A program made the position numbers and the translations under genes. Below the pieces are notes generated by a model that saw only the letters and a list, made by a program, of their open reading frames with translations, made no database searches and was not told the DNA's origin. A stretch of 64,000 bases of DNA from Brienomyrus brachyistius (taxonomy: Eukaryota; Chordata; Actinopteri; Osteoglossiformes; Mormyridae). Positions 33,439 to 45,959 of this stretch are shown here, piece by piece. The DNA is taken from assembly GCF_023856365.1 (NCBI RefSeq), contig NW_026042437.1:186001-250000 (forward strand). Reading direction: 5' to 3'. The number at the start of each line of letters is the position of its first letter. Position 1 is the stretch's first letter.

Positions 33439-35354
33439 CCAGCAGCTACACAGTATATTTACAATTATATAGATTGTGAGGCATAAAATAAGGTGTGAGT
33501 AATATAACATAACGACATAATATAAGTAATCATTAATTAATCATTACAGATGGTATGAGGTGTGAACCGCTAGGCTGCTATGGCATGTTTGGTATCAAAC
33601 CGATGGAAAATCACTCCAGTTTCCAAATCTGGTCAGTGGTTACCACGAAAGTGAATATATCAAAAGTTACACCAGCCTAACGAAAATCATCAATACAAGG
33701 GAAATCACTCTGGTCATAAATCTCAAAAGGACTGATACAGACCCCCTTCCGAAAGCCCGCCAAATGGATGGTCAGCCATTGGTCCAGGAGTCGAATTCCT
33801 GGTCACTCCTATTCACGAACTTTACACTATAAAACCTGGCACCTCAGAACAAAGCCAGGAGAGGAGAAACAGAAGGGAGGAGAAAACAAAAGACCATCAG
33901 CACGAAGAGAGGCAGAGAACATCAGCCCAAGAGAAGAGAAGCCCACAAGAAGCCCTCCTGAAGCCTATCAGTGAAGACCCAGCTGGACAGAGAACTGCAA
34001 CCAAGCCCAAGCTTCACCAGGAGAGGGAATCAGAGGGGCTCCACTCCAACAACCGCTGCAAACACCGCGCCTCCCTGAGTGCCATCACCCATCAGCTCAT
34101 CAGCCTCCGCAACCAACTGCCAAGACCCCCCCCCCCCCACTCTGCAACCAAGTAAACAAACTTCCTTTCATTTATAACAACCTAAACTCCTATTCACCTG
34201 CTATATTACTTTAGGACAGTATTTCCACAAATTGCTTGCTTTGCAGAACAGTATTTTCCCTTTTAAGGTTACTCATTTTAAATCTGGTCATTGCATTTTC
34301 ATGATTACATTGTTTGTGTCCACTCCGTTATTTCGTGTTTATTGTTTGTTAGGTGTAATGTCTGTCTTATGTTAGTTATAGGAATAAATGCATGTCTTTT
34401 ACACAACTTCAGCCTCCGTTCATTGAGTGCTCACAAGAATCCCTGCCTGTGCGATCTACGCTCTGAAACCTCAAATTCGCCTGAAATATCGCGAGACTCT
34501 CTCTCATTGGCCGTGAGGGGAGCTTCGCTACCGATCGTTTACATTACCTGGTGACGCAGCTCGTTGGACAAGCCTTCTATTCTAACCCAGGTTATTACGT
34601 GATACTGGTTATTAATGAGTTCCATTTAAGTCACACATTAACAGACTCACGGTGTTTCGCAATTGAGTTTGAGCCGACCATTCAGCATAAAAATTGGTTA
34701 ATAATCACAAGGCACAAGGTTTAAACTTATTCTGAGCACACAATTTAAACTTTTTATGACCGAACGTGCAGTGAAGAAGCGCTACTGTCAACTGGTTGCA
34801 AAAGTCGCACTCATGGCAATCTGAAGGCATTTAAGCGGGATCATATGGGCTTATTATAGTTATTTTTATTTCTATTATTAGTAGTTATATTATTTTGTTT
34901 TATTTTCGGTGATTTCATTGTAGTTCTTTCGTATTAAACTGCAGTAAACTTTAACCCTATGTCTGACGAGATTCTCAGATGTAGCGCTTTGTTTCCAGGT
35001 TCAATTCGGACGAGTGTCTCCGTTTCTATATATCCTGGGAGAGATCTCTCTATTAGCGAACGGGAATACTTGTTATGAGGTTCTAACCTAAATTATGTTG
35101 CGCTTGGACATAAGACCGATAGCTTAGTTACCTATCAGGATCATACTCGTATGTGTGTGCCTGCTTTAGACAAAGCAAGTTTAACACAACTTTGCGCTGT
35201 GAGCCAAGTGTGTGTCATTTAGAAATTGGGAGTCTCCTGTGCTTGAGACCCGCCGTGGTTAAGCACCATTTGCGACGAGATATAGTGCACTCACAATTTA
35301 AATCTGTCGCCGTAACGCGTGCGCCGTCTCGCTTCAGTAATTGTTTTAAGGGGT

Positions 35355-35495
35355 GATGACGAAGATGACGAATTTACTTTCCTGAAGAGGAGCAGGATGG
35401 GTCACGCGTTCTGTAAGATTTGTCTCCCACGGGGAAGGAACGATGTCAGTCGGCATGAAAAATCCAAGTCATTAGTGAATGACAGAGCCGCATGA
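35355..35495 (+). pseudogene. Zinc-finger transposase fragment, unit 2 copy
   Basis: Same 46 codons as 3617-3757, without change. In unit 2 the sequence beyond it is interrupted by the L2 insertion at 35633. Confidence 0.5.
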
Positions 35496-35632
35496 GTGAA
35501 CATGAAAAATTAATAGAAAATAAATGACAAATGGTTATTTTATATTTTATATATTTTATATATTTATATTTATATTATATTTTATATAATTTATATTATT
35601 TTATATTTCCTGTCTTAAAATGTAAGGGATAC

Positions 35633-37263
35633 ACGTGGTCATTTCCGTTGTTTCCTGTTTCCTGCGAGAGTGATACTGACTGCTAGCGCGCGAACTTTGA
35701 AACCATAGATATCACCTAAATAATAATTCGAGTTAAGTCATTGGGAAAAAGCTTCGCAAGATTAATAATCCTCCAAAATAAATAAATAAAATTTCCCAGA
35801 CCCCGACGGATTAATCACCTACGCAAGTACCGACCCACGATCTTCGTTCAATTAAGAAGGTGCTTCCAGCCTTACAGCCTCAGTTTACGTAAGTACAACG
35901 CCATGTCTACTGTTCCGTGTTCTGAGTGTAATATGTTTAGCTATTCTTCTCCAGTCATTAGCGGTATTTATACATGTGAGAAGTTTTATTGACTCAGTAT
36001 TAGCGGCTCCGGATATGTCCGCGATAGCCAGTAAGTCTCCCCCTGCTCCGGCAGCAGAGCCTTCGCAGCAAGGCGAGTGGGTGACGACCCGGCGGCATAG
36101 TCGCAAATCCAAACCAAACTTACACCGGCACCATTCGCCTATCCGCGTTTCCAACAGGTTCTCCCCACTCAGTGAAACTCCCACTGAGACGCCTGTTGAA
36201 AGTGCTCTAATAATTGGTGATTCTATTCTAAGAAACGTGAGAGTAGCGACTCCAGCGACCATTGTAAATTGTCTCCCGGGTGCCAGAGCGACCGACATCT
36301 CGGCAAATTTAAAAGTGCTGGCTAAAAGTAAACGTAAATACTCTCAGATAGTTATCCACGTCGGCACTAATGATGTCCGATTGAGGCAATCGGAGATCAC
36401 AAAGGCAAATTTTAAAGAGGTGTGCAACATTGCGAAGAAGATGTGTGTGTCAGTAACGTGCTCTGTCCAGACTAAAAACTCAAGTCCAGACTAAAAACAC
36501 ACCTGTTTAGTTTAGCGTATAGGGACACTAGTTCTAGCCCTAGCTAACTCTTCACTCCCAGGCAGACCTGTAGTGTGAGGTGTAGAGCTGGGTGGGGATC
36601 GGTGCCATTGGCTTTGGATGAACTGGATTGTCAGTGCTGTCACTCTAGCTTTGCAATCTCTTGTGGAACTGGAGTGCTGACATTTCAGGGACTCCCCATG
36701 CCGGCATTCCCACTTGCCTCTCCCTCCTACTGATGCTGCCATAGCCATATCTGCCGGAGCTTGCAGATTGCACTTCATATTGTACTCACCTAGCTTTTAG
36801 CACTGCCAATAGCCTCCTCTACTATGCCTAATTGTACATTTTATTTCCCCTACTCCTCCTGGGGGTGATGCCTGGAGACCTCAATCTATCAAGATATCCA
36901 GCACACCCGACCACCACCAGTGACGTCCCTGCATCCAGCTCGCCGTTCTGATCTTCCATGTATGACCCGCTGCCTTACCTCTGGTTGCCTGGCAATTGGA
37001 AGAAGACTCGGCTTCGGCATTGGCTTATCTTCCTTGCTCTCCTCTCTCTATTTGACTATCCCTGCCGGCCCCTGGAGGATGGGCTTCCCCTTTGAGTCTG
37101 GTCCCTCTCAAGGTTTCTTCCTTCTAGGGAGTTTTTCCTTGCCACTGTCGCCTATGGCTTACTCACTGGGGGCTTTGGGTGAGGATACTGTAAAGCGCTT
37201 TGAGACAATGTAATGTTGTGATAATGCGCTATATAAAAATAAATTTGTTTGTTTGTTGTTGTT
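35633..37263 (+). mobile_element. Internally deleted L2-clade LINE, present only in unit 2
   Basis: Has both ends: a 5' leader, an ORF1 start, a 3' UTR (aggatgggcttcccctttga, caaggtttcttccttctagg, taatgcgctatataaaaata) and a (TTTG)n/(TTG)n tail. It is flanked by GATAC at 35628-35632 and 37264-37268; unit 1 has the empty site gggatactgg at 3886-3895. The whole of ORF2 is missing. The deletion joint near 36466-36500 has a repeated gtccagactaaaaac. Confidence 0.85.
35903..36494 (+). pseudogene. L2 ORF1 with GDSL/SGNH esterase domain, broken
   Basis: The ATG at 35903 has a good context and starts [16 protein letters not shown], then YTCEK, the Cys-rich start of fish L2 ORF1. The frame changes near 35985 and continues from about 35980 with a Pro/Ser linker. 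The esterase part follows: [12 protein letters not shown] (nucleophile Ser in GDS) and [11 protein letters not shown] (GTND block). The end of the domain with the catalytic Asp/His is lost at the internal deletion. Known family: L2 and CR1 ORF1 esterases act with the RNP during retrotransposition. Confidence 0.8.
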
Positions 37264-37268
37264 GATAC

Positions 37269-38216
37269 TGGAGCCTGGTTGCGGTGGTGGGATGGCTCAC
37301 GGCGGGTGCCGGAAAATTTCCTTTATTTTCAAATCCAAACCTTGACAGGTATGCTGCTGTTCCAAATCATGGGTGCATGTTACAAGTGCGGAACATATTT
37401 TAACTTAGTACTAACTTAGCATCATATTTGATCTGATTCGACTGAATATCCCAGGTTTCCATCTCTCATGCATCTGGTGTGACGTGTTTTCAGACTCTCA
37501 GGCTGGCGCAAAGAAATCTTACGGGAATTGAACGTCTCACTCCGGCCAGCTGACCAAAGTTGGTAACCTTGGTATTGTGTGTAGGAGATTCGGTATAACT
37601 ATAATTTCGTTCTCCATTTACATGCCCGTAGTGTCTTTAAGTGTTATGTAGTTTTGCCTGAAACGCAAAAATAAAACAAAGCAATTAAAGCCGTAAGTGG
37701 CTCAAATTGTGCTGTAGCGATTGAAGAACTTTTGTCGGAAGTTGGATTCGAACCCACGCCTTACTTGGGAGAACAGAATACCAGAATAGAGTAGGTTAAG
37801 TCCAGCCTTGGCTTCCAAGCTGACGTTTTTCTACATATGTGCTTGTGTATCATGGACAGTAAGAGGGGGCAGGCAAGGAGAGAATTTCTCTCTTTGGGGA
37901 TCAATAGAGTGTTGTTATTATAACGTCTAAAAAGGTCTAAAAAGTATGATGGTCTGTCGATAAATCAATAAGAAAATAAATGAAGTCGTTTTCGCGAACA
38001 CGCTGGAAAAGCCAGGGGCCGGACCGACTGTAGGGGGCGTGGCCAGAGACAGCCATCTCAGGCTGTCAAGTCTCCCGTTTTGGCCGGGAAACTACCGTAT
38101 TTTACTTCTCTTTCCCGCCGTCCTCCCGTATTAGTATTTTCCCGTAAATCTCCCTTATATTATATAGTTGCTGGATAGTGAGTCAAGTCTCCCGTTTTGG
38201 CCGGGAAACCAAACAG
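37269..38216. repeat. Module P, full copy after the L2 insertion
   Basis: Continues the target site with tggagcctggttgcggtgg. Has the longer ggcgcaaagaaatcttacgg version and a doubled gtctaaaaaggtctaaaaag. It leads into the first tRNA-Glu-like copy. Confidence 0.8.
37733..37824 (-). tRNA. tRNA-Leu-like sequence with better B box, unit 2
   Basis: Minus strand has aaggcgtgggttcgaatcca, closer to real tRNA-Leu than the 13102 and 41278 copies, with ends GTCAG and CCGACA partly pairing. It is probably the least decayed version. Confidence 0.4.
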
Positions 38217-38289
38217 TTGCTGGATAGTGTAGTGGTAAGATCGCCGCCTTTCACACGGGAGACCGGGGTTCGAATCCCGGTTGTGGCCA
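38217..38289 (+). tRNA. tRNA-Glu-like copy 1 in unit 2
   Basis: Same 73 nt as 12477-12549. A truncated start (gttgctggatagtg) lies just before it at 38168, showing a local partial duplication. Followed by gaaacaactgc instead of the AT-rich run. Confidence 0.45.
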
Positions 38290-38840
38290 GAAACAACTGC
38301 TATCACAACTAGAGATTGATGAGGTACAACACGATTGCTACGACAAGGGGGAGCCAGGACGACAGGTCAGGGGGGAGATATCATCATCCCCACATTCCGA
38401 GATTGGGTACCAAGCCCCATATATATTAGTAGGCTGAATACAAGAGCAGCTGACCTGAGAAATAAGAAATAAGCTAAGCTGGCAACCTGGACCCTCCGAC
38501 CAAGAATCTCTAGCTGGATAGTGTAGTGTTAAAGTACATATAAAGTACATAGAGCAGCTGACCTGAGAAATAAGAAATAAACCTCCGACCAAAAATAATA
38601 ATATATATCTACGGGAACGAGAAAGCAGAGAACAAGAACAAGATTTGTAAATGTAAGATTTGAAGGACCCGGCATGAAAAATAGAATAGTTCTCGTCATT
38701 AGTGAACTGTTATCATTGTGTATCATGGACAGTAAGAGGGGGATCAATTATAACGTCTAAAAAACTACCGTATTTTACTTCTCTTTCCCGCCGTCCTCCC
38801 GTATTAGTATTTTCCCGTAAATCTCCCTTATATTATATAG

Positions 38841-38913
38841 TTGCTGGATAGTGTAGTGGTAAGATCGCCGCCTTTCACACGGGAGACCGGGGTTCGAATC
38901 CCGGTTGTGGCCA
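38841..38913 (+). tRNA. tRNA-Glu-like copy 2 in unit 2
   Basis: Identical 73 nt with the same upstream segment (cccgtattagtattttcccg). AT-rich repeats follow directly. Confidence 0.45.
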
Positions 38914-39828
38914 AAAATATATTTTATATATTTTATATATTTTATATATTTATATTTATATTATATTTTATATAATATATATATCATCATCCCCACATTC
39001 CGAGATTGGGTACCAAGCCCCATATATGGCTGAATACAAGAGCAGCTGACCTGAGAAATAAGAAATAAGCTAAGCTGGAAACAGATCAGCTGATCTACAC
39101 CACAGCAACAGTGATCCTTGAGCTGGAGCCGGACCGTCTTTGAAGACTCCGTAAATCTCCGTATAATAATATATATCTACGGGAACGAGAAAGCAGAGAA
39201 CAAGAACAAGGGGGAGCCAGGACGACAGGTCAGGGGGGAGATATCATCATCCCCACATTCCGAGATTGGGTACCAAGCCCCATATATATTAGTAGGCTGA
39301 ATACAAGAGCAGCTGACCTGAGAAATAAGAAATAAGCTAAGCTGGCAACCTGGACCCTCCGACCAAGAATCTCTAGCTGGATAGTGTAGTGTTAAAGTAC
39401 ATATATATTAGTAGGCTGAATACAAGAGCAGCTGACCTGAGAAATAAGAAATAAGCTAAGCTGGAAACCTCCGACCAAAAATAATAATATATATCTACGG
39501 GAACGAGAAAGCAGAGAACAAGAACAAGATTTGTAAATGTAAGATTTGAAGGACCCGGCATGAAAAATAGAATAGTTCTCGTCATTAGTGAACTGTTATC
39601 ATTGTGTATCATGGACAGTAAGAGGGGGATCAATTATAACGTCTAAAAAGTATGATGGTCTGTCGATAAATCAATCAGATAAATAATGAAGTCGTTTGTA
39701 GGGGGCGTGGCCAGAGACTCAGGCTGTCAAGTCTCCCGTTTTGGCCGGGAAACTACCGTATTTTACTTCTCTTTCCCGCCGTCCTCCCGTATTAGTATTT
39801 TCCCGTAAATCTCCCTTATATTATATAG

Positions 39829-39907
39829 TTGCTGGATAGTGTAGTGGTAAGATCGCCGCCTTTCACACGGGAGACCGGGGTTCGAATCCGGTTGACCGGT
39901 TGTGGCC
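39829..39907 (+). tRNA. tRNA-Glu-like copy 3 in unit 2, damaged T arm
   Basis: As the others up to the B box, then ttcgaatccggttgaccggt: a lost C and a small duplication break the T stem. Confidence 0.4.
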
Positions 39908-40652
39908 AAAAATATATTTTATATATTTTATATATTTTATATATTTTATATATTTATATTTATATTTATATTTTATATAATATATATATCATCATCCCCA
40001 CATTCCGAGATTGGGTACCAAGCCCCATATATATTAGTAGGCTGAATACAAGAGCAGCTGACCTGAGAAATAAGAAATAAGCTAAGCTGGAAACCTGGAC
40101 CCTCCGACCAAGAATGCGTGAAGTACCCTCAGAAGGTCTACTAGAAGATGTACGTAGAAGACTACTACAGATCAGCTGATCTACACCACAGCAACAGTGA
40201 TCCTTGAGCTGGAGCCGGACCGTCTTTGAAGACTCCGTAAATCTCCGTATAATAATATATATCTACGGGAACGAGAAAGGAGAAAGCAGAGAACAAGAAC
40301 AAGATTTGTAAATGTAAGATTTGAAGGACCCCCGGCATGAAAAATAGAATAGTTCTCGTCATTAGTGAACATGTGTCTCGTCATTGTGTATCATGGACAG
40401 TAAGAGGGGGATCAATAGAGTGTTGTTATTATAACGTCTAAAAAGTATGATGGTCTGTCGATAAATAATGAAGTCGTTTTCGCGAACACGCTGGAAAAGC
40501 CAGGGTGTAGGGGGCGTGGCCAGAGACAGCCTGCTGACCATCTCAGGCTGTCAAGTCTCCCGTTTTGGCCGGGAAACTACCGTATTTTACTTCTCTTTCC
40601 CGCCGTCCTCCCGTATTAGTATTTTCCCGTAAATCTCCCTTATATTATATAG

Positions 40653-40725
40653 TTGCTGGATAGTGTAGTGGTAAGATCGCCGCCTTTCACACGGGAGACC
40701 GGGGTTCGAATCCCGGTTGTGGCCA
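40653..40725 (+). tRNA. tRNA-Glu-like copy 4 in unit 2
   Basis: Identical 73 nt. By position it is the equivalent of the single unit 1 copy (12477). Confidence 0.45.
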
Positions 40726-40802
40726 AAAATATATTTTATATATTTTATATATTTATATTTATATTTATATTATATTTTATATAATTTATATTATTTTATA
40801 TT

Positions 40803-41607
40803 TCCTGTCTTAAAATGTAAGGGATACTGGAGCCTGGTTGCGGTGGTGGGATGGCTCACGGCGGGTGCCGGAAAATTTCCTTTATTTTCAAATCCAAACC
40901 TTGACAGGTATGCTGCTGTTCCAAATCATGGCTGCATGTTACAAGTGCGGAACATATTTTAACTTAGTACTAACTTAGCATCATATTTGATCTGATTCGA
41001 CTGAATATCCCAGGTTTCCATCTCTCATGCATCTGGTGTGACGTGTTTTCAGACTCTCAGGCTGGCGCCTGAGAAACGTCTCACTCCGGCCAGCTGACCA
41101 AAGTTGGTAACCTTGGTATTGTGTGTAGGAGATTCGGTATAACTATAATTTCGTTCTCCATTTGCATGCCCGAAGTGTCTTTAAGTGTTATGTAGTTTTG
41201 CCTGAAACGCAAAAATAAAACAAAGCAATTAAAGCCGATCAGTGGCTCAAATTGTGCTGTAGCGATTGAAGAACTTTTGTCGGAAGTTGGATTCGAACTT
41301 GGGATGCCTTACTTGGGAGAACAGAATACCAGAATAGAGTAGGTTAAGTCCAGCCTTGGCTTCCAAGCTGACGTTTTTCTACATATGTGCTTGTGTATCA
41401 TGGACAGTAAGAGGGGGCAGGCAAGGAGAGAATTTCTCTCTTTGGGGATCAATAGAGTGTTGTTATTATAACGTCTAAAAAGTATGATGGTCTGTCGATA
41501 AATCAATAACAATATCAATGAAGTCAATGTTTATCTAAAGGAATCAGAATTCAGGAAAAGCCAGGGGCCGGACCGAGTGTAGGGGGCGTGGCCAGAGACA
41601 GCCTGCT
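40803..41607. repeat. Module P, second full copy in unit 2
   Basis: Equivalent to 12627-13431 of unit 1, with one base difference noted at 40931 (ggctgca against gggtgca). Followed by the partial copy 41609-41883. Confidence 0.75.
41278..41372 (-). tRNA. Degenerate tRNA-Leu-like sequence, second unit 2 copy
   Basis: Matches 13102-13196 including the altered B box. Confidence 0.35.
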
Positions 41608-42737
41608 GACTGTTCCAAATCATGGGTGCATGTTACAAGTCCGGAACATATTTTAACTTAGTACTAACTTAGCATCATATTTGATCTGATTCGACTGAAT
41701 ATCCCAGGTTTCCATCTCTCATGCATCTGGTGTGACGTGTTTTCAGACTCTCAGGCTGGCGCAAAGAAATCTTACGGGAATTGAACGTCTCACTCCGGTC
41801 AGCTGACCAAAGTTGGTAACCTTGGTATTGTGTGTAGGAGATTCGGTATAACTATAATTTCGTTCTCCATTTACATGCCCGTAGTGTCTTTAACCGGCTG
41901 CACAAACTGGATCCGCCTCCATTACGACACAACTTTGCCCTTATTGGCTTAAGAATTTAGTCACATACATGACGTATATCTGCTATTTCTCCCGAGAAGC
42001 AGGTAAAGCAGTGGTAACTGCTTTGTAGTTAATTTACCTGGTAAAATTAAGTTTAAATAAATGATATAAATACTGTAATAGTACTCGTGAGCTTTGTTTA
42101 TTTGTTATTAGTTATTGTAATGTTGCGCTGCTTTATTTGTTTAATCGTCTAGTCTGTGGAGACATTCAAGTTAATCAAATAAGAATTGCACTGTACACTG
42201 TACATGACCATAAAAACTTTGTATCCTTGAAATAAATGTTTTTGATCTTTTCCTTGGCAGTTATCTTTTTACACAGGGCCTCTATGTACACGATAGTTTT
42301 TTTTTTCACGACTAACAGTATGGATCAGGAGTTGGTTATTGTAAAAGAAGTAATGTGCATGCAGGTGATATTTGTATAGATTTATCCACACCCTTGTAGC
42401 AGTGCTGCCATTGCAGTCAGATCTCGCAAACTAGGAGTGTTAGTTGTCTTTATTTCTCTTTATTTCTTGACGCCAACCCTCTCCATTAATCCGGGCTTGG
42501 GACTGGCACCTACCTGAGCTGGCTTGCTCCCTTAAGTGGCTGGGTTAGGCTAAACTATATATATATATTTACCAAGACTACAATAAAACATCTCGAAATG
42601 TGTAGTCTAGCAAAACGCAGTTTAAAGAAGGTAGCCTACCTGGCGAAATTGCAAACAAATTAAGGGCGTTAGGCAGCCTTTAGATCCTACCCATCATGCA
42701 CTGCAGTTTTTTGCTAATTCCTCAAATGGAAAACTGT

Positions 42738-43099
42738 CCATCCATCCATCCATCCATTTTCCAAACCGCTTATCCTACTGGATCGCGGGGGGTCTGGAGC
42801 CTATCCCGGAAGCAATGGGCACGAGACAGGGAACAACTCAGGATGGCGGGCCAGCCCATCGCAGGGCACACTCACACACTATTCACTCACGCATACACTC
42901 CTATGGGCAATTTAGCAACTCCAATTAGCCTCAGCATGTTTTTGGACTGTGGGGGAAACCAGAGTACCCGGAGGAAACCCCACGATGACATGGGTAGAAC
43001 ATGCAAACTCCACACACATGTGACCCAGGTGGAGACTCGAACCCGGGCCCTAGAGGTGTGAGGCAACAGTGCTAACCACTGCACCACCATGCTGCCCCC
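42738..43099 (-). mobile_element. tRNA-headed SINE, unit 2 copy
   Basis: Same insertion as 14562-14923, with the same AAATGGAAAAC duplication on both sides, so it predates the tandem duplication. Confidence 0.85.
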
Positions 43100-44043
43100 T
43101 AAATGGAAAACCATTAAATACAAAAGGAAAACAAAAGTGCTGTAAGACTGTATACTTATGTGTATGTTAGTAAAGGCTGTAGCTGACACAACGGACCCCA
43201 CTAATTAGAAAGGGGTAATTGTACACATGTGGCATCCAGTATGTTCTTCTATAACAGTTTTTAAAAAAAAAAAAAAACTCACATTACACAAATTGGCACT
43301 ATCAAAACGAGGATTATGGGGAAAATGGGGACTGTGATGGAGATTACATACACGTAGGCATGGTATTTAGTTTTTTTTAATCTGGTCACCTTCCAGAGTA
43401 ATTGTAAACTAAAACCATCTTCACCCTATTTGATTCTTTATAAATGGACAATCAGTCGTGCAGTAAATGGGGGTATAGAGAGACACAGAGCTTGTCTAAC
43501 AAGAAACCCTGGGAAGCTAACATTAATAGGGTGGGTATGGATAGCAAAACCATTGATACAGATTACAGATTTATATCTCACCTGAACCCTGGCGGGCTCC
43601 GTGCCAATAGGGGTTGGGATTAGGGTTAGTTAACTTAAGTAGTAATATTGATGTGTATATTCTCCTATTCTCCAGTCAGTGAATCGTGAAACGTAATGTT
43701 AATATGTTTCTATACCTATATGTTCTGCTTAAAAACCCATAAAGGCAAGCACAGTGTTTAGACATTCTGTTACTTAGACTAGTAAACACTAAGATCCTTC
43801 AGCTTTCAATTAACCTGACACAACAGTCTAAACAACAAATGTGTGCCATGTCATTTGTCATCTTTACATCTTGTATCCTTTATATGGTAATTGGATTTTC
43901 AAGGTGGAATTGCAGGTCGATCATTTTAAGGATCTAGATGTAAACCTCCCTGGTGTTGCTTTAATATTTTTTTTGCACAATTTGCTTCACACACTTCCTC
44001 CAGCAGAGAAGCTTACAATACTACACCCCACCAAATGACTGGA

Positions 44044-44585
44044 TGATGCCTTTTTATTTAAGGTCTGGCTGTGAGCCTCGATTACCGATACACTATCTTC
44101 AGGCTCCTGCCGGGATCAGTCAGTATGGTGGACCTTTGGAGGAATGGGTACAAAACCATCAGGAAAGTTTGCAGGTGCTTCAAGAGTATGTGAAGGCTTA
44201 GTTGGAGGAACAAGCCACACCACGAAATCGGAAACACAATGAGTTGGTTAATGATTAGGGGTTTGATGAAGGTCAGCTGGTGTGTTTGCGGAACCATGTT
44301 CGAGGTAAAATACAGGATCATTGGGATGCCTGTTTGTATATGGTAGTTCGGTGTCCCCAAGATCAGGGTGCAGTTTACTCTGCAACTCCAATGGAGGGGG
44401 ACGGGGTTGTCCGTCAAGTTCACCGAACAGAGTTGCGTCCAGTACCACAGGGGGTTGTTATGTCAGGGGAAGATGTTCTGGTAATGTCTCCTGAGTCTGG
44501 GTTGCCCACAGGGGCAACAGAAATGGAATCGGATGAGGACTCTGTGATTTTACGGGGACAGGGCTGGTGGGAGGGGTCGCAATAG
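44044..44585 (+). pseudogene. Ty3/gypsy integrase remnant, unit 2 copy
   Basis: Same blocks and same two in-frame TAG codons as 15868-16409. Confidence 0.7.
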
Positions 44586-45040
44586 AGCATCCACAAGTAG
44601 GCCTCGTATAATGGAGGAGGTTATGTCCCCCCCGAGGTGTAGAGACCAGTTAAACGTTCGGTGAGGTCCACCACTGGTCATCATACCAACCCTTATAAGT
44701 TACCACGGTCAGTGAATGATCGTTCGGTTGGGGAGGAAGACCAGTGGTTTGGGGATAGAATTCTTAGCTGTGATCGTTGGGTCATCAATTTCATTTTGGG
44801 GGATGGATTGTAGCCAGGCAATTATAGGCAGGTATAGGAACTGCAGTTCGGACTGGAGGCATAGCCGGGGCGAGATGGCTGTGCATGTTCCGATGGTAGG
44901 GCATATTGGCAAAGGAGCAGGCACGGGAAAGACAGGCAGGGTCCTGATAGATTTGGTGGAGCATCGGCGGGCATATTGAATTTGCAGTGTAGCAGCCTTT
45001 CTGTTTGCTTGTTTCAGGGGTGAACAATCTTATCCGCAAA

Positions 45041-45166
45041 GGGCCGGTGTGTATGCAGGTTTTCGCTGCAACTCCCTAATTAGATTTCTAATTAGAGGAC
45101 TGATTAGCTGAAGAGTCCTCATACCTGGTTTTGAAGAGCTGACCTAAAGGTTACCCCAAAAACCTG
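45041..45166. mobile_element. MITE half, unit 2 copy
   Basis: Third copy of the 4702-4827 element, also truncated at aaaaacctg before a T-run. Confidence 0.5.
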
Positions 45167-45768
45167 TTTTTTTTTTGTTTGAATGGGGCAGTGAGTCATG
45201 GGGTAAACTACTGTTCTTTAGGGGTTTTCAAGGTGGAATTACGGGTCGATAATTTTAAGGATCAGGTTGTAAACCTCCCTGGTGTTGCTTTAATATGTTT
45301 TATCTGAGGTTGTATCGTGTATTATCAAGCCAGCCGGCTTAGTGGCCTCGGGAGCGGGGTTTAGTGGGAGCAGCTGGCTAGTTTTATTTTCTTTTTTGTT
45401 TGTGTCTTTTTCTTTGTTGTATGTATATTTTGGGTTCATTATTAGGCAGGCTGGGCCTTTTGGCACCTGTAGTCTGGGTGCTGGATTGCCCATAGGGGTC
45501 TTTTTTATTGCTGTGATTTGCTGTGTCATTCACTAGTGTGATTTGTGCTGGATGTGTTTTTAAGGTTGTGCTGTGGCGTGTACCTGAGCAAACTTTGGGC
45601 AACCTGTTCTCTTGTTGGCTTTATTGACAAAGGGTGGATTAGTCTAATTACGGCCTGCTACAAATAGCTGCATATAACGTATAAAAAAAATCACCTTATG
45701 GGTGCTCCGTAGGGTAGCAAGATCTTGAGTTTTTTTTACAGTACTCGGGTACGTTTTAAAATTTTCGA

Positions 45769-45868
45769 CCAATCAGCAAACATTATTCTGACAGCATAGC
45801 TGGGAAACCAATGAAAAGTGAGTGCAACGTTCTAGAACTTGACTTCGGGTTGACGCTCCCTATAAAAG
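45769..45868 (+). promoter_or_regulatory. Heat-shock-like promoter, unit 2 copy
   Basis: CCAAT 45769 and 45808, TTCTAGAA 45830-45837, TATAAAAG 45861-45868. Unchanged from the unit 1 copies. Confidence 0.5.
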
Positions 45869-45959
45869 AGCTGGGTACTGCTTCAAGGCGTTCAGTTGGC
45901 GCTACCTCCTGATAGAGTAGCACTGTACGGCTCTTGTTCCGTAAAACAACATCAAAAGG

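Larger units (their letters stand above)
38290..40652. repeat. Mosaic of partial repeats (module Q and neighbours)
   Basis: Segments recur in different lengths and order. Module Q (gggggagccaggacgacagg to gctaagctgg) is at 38346-38508 and 39209-39352, with partial copies at 38981-39080, 39400-39465 and 39986-40100. The block atatatctacgggaacgaga to agttctcgtcattagtgaac is at 38603-38705, 39489-39592 and 40257-40370. Pieces of module P and tRNA-like sequences lie between them. No gene recognised. Confidence 0.8.
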
